DNA of 6,951 bases from an uncultured Lachnospiraceae bacterium (lineage in GTDB: Bacteria; Bacillota_A; Clostridia; Lachnospirales; Lachnospiraceae), in NCBI GenBank assembly GCA_900556645.1, contig USPJ01000058.1, forward strand, positions 1-6,951. Reading direction: 5' to 3'. The notes under the pieces are model-generated. The model worked only from the letters and a program-made list of their open reading frames with translations, was not told where the DNA came from and searched no databases. This document shows, piece after piece, positions 1 through 5,846 of the stretch. Position 1 is the stretch's first letter. Every line of letters starts with the position of its first letter. The position numbers were made by a program, and so were the translations under genes.

Positions 1-188
1 ATCAGGCAACGAAATGGTTGGTAAAATATATTGAAGATAATCAGGTATCGATTGTCCATCTTGAAAAGACGTTGCACATCCCTATTGAAAAATTATATCC
101 GGATACAAAGAAGTGGCTGGATGCAGATGAATTTTTAAAATTATGTGCATATTTGAACATTGACCCAAAAGAAATACCAATGAATTAA
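1..188 (+). CDS. 3' end of a small helix-turn-helix (XRE-like) protein
   Basis: This is the last 61 complete codons of a gene that enters from the left, read in the frame whose codons begin at position 3 and ending at TAA 186-188. The visible tail has the pattern of the last helices of small Cro/CI-type DNA-binding proteins: a VSIVHLEKTLHIP segment, then a short acidic/aromatic stretch (LYPDTKKWLDADEF) and an LCAYLNIDPKEI helix cap, typical of where XRE domains end. DNA binding is therefore inferred from pattern only, because the N-terminus is outside the window. The next gene starts 19 nt downstream with its own ribosome-binding site, so the two may be cotranscribed. No terminator is visible between them. 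A link to motility cannot be shown. Confidence 0.6.
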   Translation, partial: QATKWLVKYIEDNQVSIVHLEKTLHIPIEKLYPDTKKWLDADEFLKLCAYLNIDPKEIPMN

Positions 189-207
189 ATAAAGGGGAGA
201 GGAAGCT

Positions 208-522
208 ATGAAAAAGATGATATTACATCACGAAAAAGAAAATATGGATTTTATCCGAAAAGAAATAGAAGAGTACTTTTCCTTATGTTATAAGGATAAA
301 GTACCTTTTTCTGTTTTGTACCGAAAATATGAAAAACAGAGTCAAAAGAAAGAAAGAGAACATCTTCTTTTTTTCTTAGAAAAAGAATTGATGAGTATTG
401 ACAGAATGTCTTTAAAGGCTATCATCTATTTTAAAGAAAAAATATTGGAAGTAAGTTTTGAAGTATTAGAAGAAATGAATAAAAATCCATCCGAATACAG
501 TCTTTTTCTTCGACTTAAGTAA
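208..522 (+). CDS. Hypothetical 104-residue charged, helical protein
   Basis: I do not recognise this protein. The ATG at 208 is preceded by a strong ribosome-binding site, GGGGAGAGG at 194-202, which fixes the start. The product is rich in Lys and Glu, with long stretches that look alpha-helical (around residues 10-25 and 38-95). It has no cysteine-pair metal motif, no signal peptide and no membrane segment. Its DNA looks visibly more AT-rich than the flagellin gene downstream. It lies 19 nt after the helix-turn-helix fragment and 153 nt before flagellin, and no clear GC-rich terminator follows it. Flagellar loci often carry small chaperones and regulators (FlgN, FliS, FlgM, CsrA, FliW), but I see no signature of any of these. 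It is probably a real gene because of the ribosome-binding site and packing; its function is unknown. Confidence 0.65.
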   Translation: MKKMILHHEKENMDFIRKEIEEYFSLCYKDKVPFSVLYRKYEKQSQKKEREHLLFFLEKELMSIDRMSLKAIIYFKEKILEVSFEVLEEMNKNPSEYSLFLRLK

Positions 523-561
523 TTTAAAGTAAAAAATTTTGAAAAAATTACAAAAAATGTA

Positions 562-588
562 TAAAGTAATCAAAAGGGGTTCCGATAT
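562..588 (+). promoter_or_regulatory. Sigma-28 (SigD/FliA-type) flagellin promoter
   Basis: TAAA at 562-565, a 15-nt spacer (566-580) and TCCGATAT at 581-588 match the known flagellar sigma factor consensus TAAA-N15-GCCGATAA in spacing and nearly in sequence. Transcription should begin around 594-598, giving a leader of roughly 80 nt before the flagellin ATG. It lies directly upstream of flagellin, the classic late target of this sigma factor. I am confident of the call; the exact start site is an estimate. Confidence 0.9.
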
Positions 589-612
589 ATAAAGTAACAA
601 GCAAAGGAAATC

Positions 613-652
613 ATCGTCGTTAAGATTCACGGATGAAGTATTAACAGACGAT
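613..652 (+). promoter_or_regulatory. Flagellin leader hairpin with GGA loop, candidate CsrA site
   Basis: ATCGTC (613-618) pairs with GACGAT (647-652) and GTTAA (619-623) pairs with TTAAC (641-645), leaving A646 bulged. After a small internal loop, TTCA (626-629) pairs with TGAA (634-637), leaving CGGA (630-633) as the apical loop. GGA in a hairpin loop is the hallmark of CsrA binding. By hand, the stretch AUUCACGGAUGA (625-636, reading the U-form) agrees with the published consensus RUACARGGAUGU at 9 of 12 positions. A second GGA-rich site is the Shine-Dalgarno about 33 nt downstream. Two-site CsrA repression of flagellin mRNA, relieved by FliW, is established for Bacillus subtilis hag. The same here is inference. 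Confidence 0.6.
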
Positions 653-661
653 ACTACATTC

Positions 662-670
662 AAGGAGGAA
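662..670 (+). promoter_or_regulatory. Strong flagellin ribosome-binding site
   Basis: AAGGAGGAA sits 5 nt before the flagellin ATG at 676, with the GGAGG core 7 nt upstream. It is close to a perfect anti-16S match, as expected for a very abundant protein. It carries two overlapping GGA triplets, so it could also be the second contact point for CsrA. Confidence 0.85.
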
Positions 671-675
671 TCACA

Positions 676-1797
676 ATGGTTATTCAACACAACATGACAG
701 CGGCGAACGCAAATAGACAGTTAGGAATCACAACAAACAGTCAGGCAAAATCAACTGAGAAATTATCATCCGGTTACAGAATCAACCGTGCGGGCGATGA
801 TGCAGCAGGATTAAAGATTTCTGAAAAGATGAGAAGCCAGATTCGTGGTTTAAATCAGGCATCCACCAATGCACAGGATGGTGTATCCTTAATTCAGACA
901 GCTGAAGGTGCATTGAACGAAGCACACTCCATTCTTCAGAGAATGAACGAGTTAGCAGTACAGGGTGCAAACGATACCAACCAGACCATCGACCGTGATG
1001 CTATCAACGAAGAGTTGGAAGCATTGACAACAGAGCTGGACAGAATCTCTAGTACCACACAGTTCAACAAACAGAATCTGTTAGACGGAAGCTTCACAGA
1101 GAAGAAGTTACAGGTAGGAGCAAATCCAAATCAGAACATCGAGATTAACATCGGTTCTATGAATGCGAAAGCAATTGGATTAAGCACAACAACCTTACCG
1201 AAACAGAGCGGATATTTCAAAGCAACAGGAGTTAGCTTGGCAACAAGTAAATACGGAGCATCAGCAACCATTAAGACTTCTGCAAAAGCAGTAGGAGCAA
1301 AGATTGCATCTAAAGCCATGAATGGTATAACAAAAGGAGATACGGTAACTCTCGGAGGAGTAGGTTATAAAGTATCTACATATAAAGCTGGTTCTGCAGT
1401 TGGTTCAGCAAGTCTGAAAACTGTATATGGTTCCGAGTATGCAAAGGGAGCAAATATTACACTTAAGAATTCCGTAGCAAGCCAGACCTTCTCAGGAGCA
1501 AGAGTAGATACTTACTCTATTGCAAACGCAACCATCAGCAAGGTACAGGCAGCCATCAACAATGTATCCAGCCAGAGATCTGCACTTGGTGCATTACAGA
1601 ACCGTCTGGAACACACTATTGCAAATCTTGACAACGTAGCAGAGAATACTCAGGCAGCAGAATCCCGTATCCGTGACGTAGATATGGCATCTGAAATGGT
1701 TGAGTACAGCAAGAATAATATTCTTGCACAGGCAGGTCAGTCTATGTTAGCACAGGCAAACCAGGCTACACAGGGTGTATTATCATTACTTGGCTAA
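676..1797 (+). CDS. fliC/hag: Flagellin, flagellar filament subunit
   Basis: This 373-residue protein is exported by the flagellar type III apparatus and polymerises into the external filament. The N-terminal D0/D1 region (about residues 1-165) has the classic NANRQLG, EKLSSGYRINRAGDDAAGL and QDGVSLIQTAEGAL blocks. The C-terminal D1/D0 region (about 285-373) has the SALGALQNRL, AESRIRDVDMASEM and QATQGVLSLLG blocks. Both ends are complete. The short variable, surface-exposed domain (about 170-281) is rich in Ser, Thr, Ala, Gly and Lys: I count 31 Ser/Thr in 112 residues, so it offers many possible O-glycosylation sites. Length is typical of Firmicutes flagellins with a small D2/D3 insert. It has a sigma-28 promoter, a structured leader and its own terminator. 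A Maf glycosyltransferase and nonulosonate genes downstream suggest that this filament is glycosylated. The family assignment is certain; glycosylation is inferred. Confidence 0.98.
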   Translation: MVIQHNMTAANANRQLGITTNSQAKSTEKLSSGYRINRAGDDAAGLKISEKMRSQIRGLNQASTNAQDGVSLIQTAEGALNEAHSILQRMNELAVQGANDTNQTIDRDAINEELEALTTELDRISSTTQFNKQNLLDGSFTEKKLQVGANPNQNIEINIGSMNAKAIGLSTTTLPKQSGYFKATGVSLATSKYGASATIKTSAKAVGAKIASKAMNGITKGDTVTLGGVGYKVSTYKAGSAVGSASLKTVYGSEYAKGANITLKNSVASQTFSGARVDTYSIANATISKVQAAINNVSSQRSALGALQNRLEHTIANLDNVAENTQAAESRIRDVDMASEMVEYSKNNILAQAGQSMLAQANQATQGVLSLLG

Positions 1798-1810
1798 TCA
1801 AGGAGTCAAG

Positions 1811-1841
1811 AAAGGGATTGGCAATTGTCAATCCCTTTTTT
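1811..1841 (+). terminator. Intrinsic terminator after flagellin, possible attenuator
   Basis: AAAGGGATTGGC (1811-1822) pairs with GTCAATCCCTTT (1827-1838) across an AATT loop, giving a 12-bp stem with one G-U pair. It is followed by a run of T extending to 1841. This is a strong Rho-independent terminator, beginning 13 nt after the flagellin stop. The next gene starts at 1866 with no convincing promoter between, so the downstream modification genes probably depend on read-through or on a promoter inside flagellin. This would keep enzyme levels well below filament protein. Confidence 0.88.
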
Positions 1842-1865
1842 CATAAAAAGTCAGCGAGGAAAGCT

Positions 1866-2159
1866 ATGAGAGAAAAACAGGAAGTTTTAAAGAAAGCAAT
1901 TGAAAACTTAGATATTGTATGTGAGAAAATCAAAACAAAAGAAAACTATATGCAGGAAATGCCGAAATGTGTAGAGGCTGTCAACGGAGCCGTTATGATG
2001 CTTTTGGCAGAAGAAAACAGCAATCAGGAATATATTCTACAATTATTGGAGGATATGATGTATGGAATGACACAGCAGGATGAAGTGTTTTTGTTGGATG
2101 TCCTGCGTTTTGGATTGAAAACTGGATTGGAAGCATGTTATCATCAATTTGAAAATTAA
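1866..2159 (+). CDS. Small 97-residue protein between flagellin and maf, unknown function
   Basis: I choose the ATG at 1866, with GAGGAA at 1856-1861 as its ribosome-binding site. A longer reading from TTG at 1818 would start inside the terminator stem and add 16 residues. The product is acidic to neutral and predicted largely helical, with no signal peptide or membrane segment. Three cysteines are visible, near residues 18, 34 and 90. Its C-terminal part (roughly 60-90) follows the pattern of a helix pair, LLEDMMYGMTQQDEVF then LLDVLRFGLKTGLE. From memory, similar small acidic helical proteins accompany flagellin or maf genes in other Clostridia, but I cannot name a family. It precedes maf by 17 nt in the same orientation, so a role as a partner or regulator in flagellin modification is plausible. 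It does not look like FliS or FlaG. Confidence 0.75.
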   Translation: MREKQEVLKKAIENLDIVCEKIKTKENYMQEMPKCVEAVNGAVMMLLAEENSNQEYILQLLEDMMYGMTQQDEVFLLDVLRFGLKTGLEACYHQFEN

Positions 2160-2176
2160 TCGCCGGAGGGGCATTT

Positions 2177-4090
2177 ATGAATAAAGAAATATACGAAAAA
2201 AACATAGAAAGTATTCGGAAGAAATATGAAAGCTGGGCAGATTTTATAGAAGAAAAAAAGTACAAAAAAAGTGATTTAATCTATGTAGATACGGATCAAA
2301 GCATAGATGGGCAGACGATTTTCCGGGTTTCCAATAATGGAAAACTGTTTTATCTCAATGGAAAATATAATCCATCCTATGCCGGAAAGGACTGGTTGGA
2401 GCAGCAGGGACAGATTGGAGATTTTGCTACGGTGGTTATCGTGGGGATTCATGATGTCATCCATATTCGAAATATTTTAAAGAGTGTAAAGAGGACAACC
2501 AATATCTTAATCTATGAGCCGTCCATAGATGTTTTTGTAAAAGCATTGGAAGAAGTGGACTTATCCTTTTTGTTTGAAGAGGATGTTCCAATAGGAATTC
2601 TTGTAGATCAGATTAATGATAAAGAGAAAAAAATCTTTCTGCAGAGAATGATTACCTATGACAGCATGACAATGCTAAAGGTCTATATTTCAGGAAATTA
2701 TGAGAAGCTGTTTACAAAGAAAGTAGAAGCTTTTGTGGAAGATATCAGAAAGCAGGTCATGGATACCATAAAGAACTGGAATACGATTGTTCGTTATACC
2801 AATGTCAATGCCGTTAATATATTTAACAACTGTAAATATATGTATGATGGGTATAGTATTTATTCCTTATGTGATATGCTGCCGCCGGAGGTACCGACGA
2901 TTGTAGTATCCGCAGGCCCATCCTTAAATAAAAACATTCAGGATTTGAAAACTGCGGTGGGAAAAGCAAATATCATTGCTACGGATACGGCGATGAAGCC
3001 TCTTTTAAATGCGGGAATTATTCCAAACTTTTTTGTGGTGGTGGATGGATTAAAGCCGGGGGATTTATTCCGTCATAAGGATATTTCCAAGGTTCCTATG
3101 GTGACTATGAATGCCATTTCCGTGGAACCTATGAAAATCCATAAAGGAAAAAAATTTTTCTATGCCAGTGATTCTCAGTTGGAAACTGAAATTATGACAA
3201 GGGCAATCCAAAAAGATGAAACATCCATGGGAATGCCAAGTCTTCCCAGCGGCGGCTCAGTTGCCACCTCTGCCTATTCCCTTGGAATCTATATGGGTTC
3301 TAAAACCATTATTCTGGTGGGACAGGATCTTGCTATGACCGGGAACAAAACCCATGCAGACGGCACCTTCAAGGATAAAATGGACACCATTGATATAAAC
3401 AGTGGGGAATATTTTGAAGTAGAATCCGTAGATGGTGGAAAGGTTTTGACCAGAATGGACTTTAAGCTGTATTTGGATTGGTTTGAGGAGCAGATTAAGG
3501 AACAAAGCCAAATACGAGTGATAGATGCCACAGAGGGCGGTGCAAAAATTCATGGCTCTGAAATCATGACCTTAAAAGAGGCAATTGAAAAGGAGTGTAA
3601 AAAGGAATTTAATGTCCGTTATCGGGTTTCCAGACGACCACAAATGCTGGGAGAAGCAGGAAAGGAAGAGATGTTAAAAATCTTAGAAAGCCTGCCGGGT
3701 AAACTGATAGAGGTCAAGAAAAAGGCAGCAGCCGGTGTTCGCCAGTATGAACGGTTAGAGAAGCTTTCTAAAAAGGATAAATATACCGAAAAGGAATTGG
3801 AAAAACTCTTAAAACAGATTGGAAAAACCAATAAATATATAGAGGAAGATTACATGGCAAGCATTGTAATCGACAGTTTAAAGGGAATGGAATATACCCT
3901 CCGACCGAGCATTTATCGAACAAAAGAAGATTCACAGGAAGAAATGCATGACATTGCACAAAACGGAAAGGTTATGCTTCAGGCAGTGGGGTATGCGGCA
4001 GAAGAGATATTGCAGCTGGTAGAAGAAAAAGTAATTCCGTTTACAGAAAAACAACGGCAGAAAAATGCAAAAAAGGCAGGGAAAAAGTAG
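2177..4090 (+). CDS. maf: Maf-type motility accessory protein (DUF115/MAF_flag10), flagellin glycosyltransferase
   Basis: Maf proteins are thought to transfer CMP-activated nonulosonic acids (pseudaminic or legionaminic acid) onto Ser/Thr of flagellin in the cytoplasm before export. This 637-residue protein has the expected layout: an N-terminal domain (about 1-200), then the central MptE-like DUF115 domain (about 205-470), then a helical Lys-rich C-terminal region. Diagnostic signatures are VVSAGPSLNKNI (243-254), the ATDTAMKPLLNAGIIPNFFVVVDG segment (268-291), GGSVATSA (359-366), VGQDLAMTG (381-389) and the ATEGGAKIHG block (451-460). The length is in the family's usual range and no break is seen. 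The ribosome-binding site GGAGGGG (2164-2170) supports the ATG at 2177. Adjacent flagellin and nonulosonate genes strongly support the role. Which sugar it uses cannot be read from its sequence. Confidence 0.93.
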   Translation: MNKEIYEKNIESIRKKYESWADFIEEKKYKKSDLIYVDTDQSIDGQTIFRVSNNGKLFYLNGKYNPSYAGKDWLEQQGQIGDFATVVIVGIHDVIHIRNILKSVKRTTNILIYEPSIDVFVKALEEVDLSFLFEEDVPIGILVDQINDKEKKIFLQRMITYDSMTMLKVYISGNYEKLFTKKVEAFVEDIRKQVMDTIKNWNTIVRYTNVNAVNIFNNCKYMYDGYSIYSLCDMLPPEVPTIVVSAGPSLNKNIQDLKTAVGKANIIATDTAMKPLLNAGIIPNFFVVVDGLKPGDLFRHKDISKVPMVTMNAISVEPMKIHKGKKFFYASDSQLETEIMTRAIQKDETSMGMPSLPSGGSVATSAYSLGIYMGSKTIILVGQDLAMTGNKTHADGTFKDKMDTIDINSGEYFEVESVDGGKVLTRMDFKLYLDWFEEQIKEQSQIRVIDATEGGAKIHGSEIMTLKEAIEKECKKEFNVRYRVSRRPQMLGEAGKEEMLKILESLPGKLIEVKKKAAAGVRQYERLEKLSKKDKYTEKELEKLLKQIGKTNKYIEEDYMASIVIDSLKGMEYTLRPSIYRTKEDSQEEMHDIAQNGKVMLQAVGYAAEEILQLVEEKVIPFTEKQRQKNAKKAGKK

Positions 4091-5200
4091 ATGGCAAAGA
4101 CATATGAATTGGAGATACAGGCACAACCAAGTGTATATGAACCAAAAGAAAGAACCATGATGATGTATTTTGCGGAGCCGGAGGACGGAGTGAATGCTGA
4201 TACGGGAATTCTTTTATTACTGGCAGGTTATGGCGGTAATGCAAAATCTCGTGTTTTTGAAAAAATGAGAACGGCTTTTGCAGACACCTATAATCTGCTG
4301 ACCGTACAATGCGATTATTTTGGTTATGAATATATGCAGAATAACATCCCTACAGAGATTTCATCAGAGGAACTGCAGAAGACTCTCTCTTTGGCAGAAT
4401 TAGAATTGCTGCAAAAAGACTATGAGAAATATCAGCATATTTTAAGAGGAAAGATATTCCAACAGAGGGTAGATTTAAAAGAGACAAAAAGTTCCTTTAA
4501 TGACATGAGCTGGATGCAGGCAATGGATAATCTGAGGGCAGTAAAGGTATTGTTGGATGTTGTAAAGGATAATCAATATCAAATCAATGAAAACCGGATA
4601 TATGCCTATGGATTTTCCCATGGTGCGTATCTGGCATATTTCTGCAATGCCCTTTCTCCGGGACTATTTACAGCAATCGTAGAAAACAGCAGCTACCTGT
4701 CGCCTTATTTTATAGATGAAACAAGGATACTGACAAAGCCAGAAGAGGGAATTCTGGTGAATCAGTTGTACACCTATCAGGCAGCAGAGTTTCTGGAAGA
4801 TGTGGAATTGTTGTATTTGCCAAGACTATATGCTCAATTTGAAAATCAGGCAGAAATTATCTGTTATGCGGGAGAAACTGATTATATGACTGCATTGGAG
4901 GATAAGAAGTCTTTCCTAAATCAAGTGGAACACAGTAAGGTGGAGACCATTACAGAATCCCGGATAGATATGGTGCGTTTCAAAAGTACAGGTCATGGTC
5001 TGGGAGCTGATTTTATAGAACTATTCCATTTGGCATATAAGACGTATTTGGAGCCAAAGGAAATTCAGCGGAAAAAGAAACAGAAAAGAGAAAATCATGA
5101 AATTACCTATCAGAACATTTCCTATGATTCGACAAAGTTTCATTATGAGGTTCGATGGGAAGAGGGTATGCCGGTTTTATATCGGGAAAAGAAGGCTTAA
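4091..5200 (+). CDS. Alpha/beta-hydrolase-fold protein resembling DUF2920, in flagellin glycosylation operon
   Basis: This 369-residue protein begins at the base right after the maf stop codon, with AGGGA (4078-4082) inside maf as a weak ribosome-binding site, so translation is probably coupled. It shows alpha/beta-hydrolase hallmarks: a beta-strand and oxyanion-type loop LLLLAGYGGNAKS (41-53), a nucleophile elbow YGFSHGAYLA (173-182) with Ser176, a likely acid Asp264 in AGETDYM, and a likely catalytic His302 in STGHGLG. A basic linker (about 324-335) leads to a beta-rich tail of roughly 35 residues. It has no signal peptide, so it probably acts in the cytoplasm. It resembles the DUF2920 family, which to my memory includes Campylobacter proteins from the flagellar modification locus. 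A plausible activity is esterase, deacylase or acyltransferase on the glycan or its precursor; the substrate is unknown. Confidence 0.75.
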   Translation: MAKTYELEIQAQPSVYEPKERTMMMYFAEPEDGVNADTGILLLLAGYGGNAKSRVFEKMRTAFADTYNLLTVQCDYFGYEYMQNNIPTEISSEELQKTLSLAELELLQKDYEKYQHILRGKIFQQRVDLKETKSSFNDMSWMQAMDNLRAVKVLLDVVKDNQYQINENRIYAYGFSHGAYLAYFCNALSPGLFTAIVENSSYLSPYFIDETRILTKPEEGILVNQLYTYQAAEFLEDVELLYLPRLYAQFENQAEIICYAGETDYMTALEDKKSFLNQVEHSKVETITESRIDMVRFKSTGHGLGADFIELFHLAYKTYLEPKEIQRKKKQKRENHEITYQNISYDSTKFHYEVRWEEGMPVLYREKKA

Positions 5201-5212
5201 GGGAAAATACAG

Positions 5213-5842
5213 ATGCAGGATTTAATTATGATAGGCTCCGGCGGCTGCATGAAGGAGCTGCTTTATCAGATTGAAAATTTAAATAAAGAGATACCCACAT
5301 GGAAGGTGCTGGGATATGTGGATAAAACACCGGGCAACGTGACAAACTGTGCATATCTGGGAGATGATGATTGGCTTTTACAATATGAAAAGCCGGCAGC
5401 AGTCTGTATTAGCGTTCAGGAACCGGGATTGCGTAAAAAATTGGCAGAGTTGTATCATAAAAATATCAATTTGACCTTTCCGGTAATTTCTATGGGAAAA
5501 ACAGAAATTGCAGATTCTGTAAAAGTGGGAGAAGGGACGATTTTCTGTGAGCATGTAAAGGTGACAAATGATGGAAAAATAGGAGCCTTTGGATTTTTTA
5601 ATATAGGAGCACAGATTCATCACGAAGCAGAAATAGGAGACTATGTAAGTATGGCACCTAACAGTACCTTAGCAGGAAATGTGACAATCAAAGAGGGTGC
5701 ATATCTGGGAATGGGCAGCATCGTAATACAGGGAAAGACGGTAGGAATGGAAGCCGTAATCGGAGCAGGTGCAGTGGTAACAGAGGATATTCCTCAAAAG
5801 GTAACAGCCGTAGGAGTTCCGGCAAAAGTAATAAAGAGGTGA
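5213..5842 (+). CDS. PglD/NeuD/LegH-type sugar acetyltransferase (left-handed beta-helix)
   Basis: Members transfer acetyl from acetyl-CoA to an amino or hydroxyl group of a nucleotide sugar or a sialic-type acid. The 209-residue protein is full length. Residues 1-90 form the N-terminal sugar-nucleotide-binding Rossmann domain, marked by IMIGSGGCMKE (5-15) and VLGYVDK (32-38). Residues 95-205 are hexapeptide repeats building the left-handed beta-helix, ending with GVPAKVIKR. The pair His136-His137 followed by Glu138, in IGAQIHHEAEIGD, matches the position of the catalytic His of PglD. A weak AAGGGA (5199-5204) precedes the ATG 12 nt after the hydrolase stop. Beside NeuB and NeuC homologues, the best guess is the LegH-like N-acetylation step of legionaminic acid synthesis; NeuD-like O-acetylation is the alternative. 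The family is certain; the substrate is not. Confidence 0.88.
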   Translation: MQDLIMIGSGGCMKELLYQIENLNKEIPTWKVLGYVDKTPGNVTNCAYLGDDDWLLQYEKPAAVCISVQEPGLRKKLAELYHKNINLTFPVISMGKTEIADSVKVGEGTIFCEHVKVTNDGKIGAFGFFNIGAQIHHEAEIGDYVSMAPNSTLAGNVTIKEGAYLGMGSIVIQGKTVGMEAVIGAGAVVTEDIPQKVTAVGVPAKVIKR

Positions 5843-5846
5843 GCAG

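Noticed and set aside
523..560. Possible terminator after the 104-residue gene
   Set aside because: Only A/T-rich, weak self-complementary runs are present; there is no GC-containing stem followed by a T-run.
466..690. Minus-strand open frame across the flagellin promoter
   Set aside because: It overlaps the sigma-28 promoter, leader and two + strand genes, encodes low-complexity sequence from AT-rich DNA, and has no family features.
1818..2159. 113-residue reading starting from TTG at 1818
   Set aside because: The first codons lie within the flagellin terminator stem and T-run, the SD-like AAGGAG is 12 nt away, and ATG 1866 has its own well-placed GAGGAA. The shorter start is preferred.
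3257..3553. Minus-strand open frames inside maf (also near 2276-2464, 3619-3959)
   Set aside because: They are antisense shadows of a well-recognised Maf gene, with no plausible domain features.
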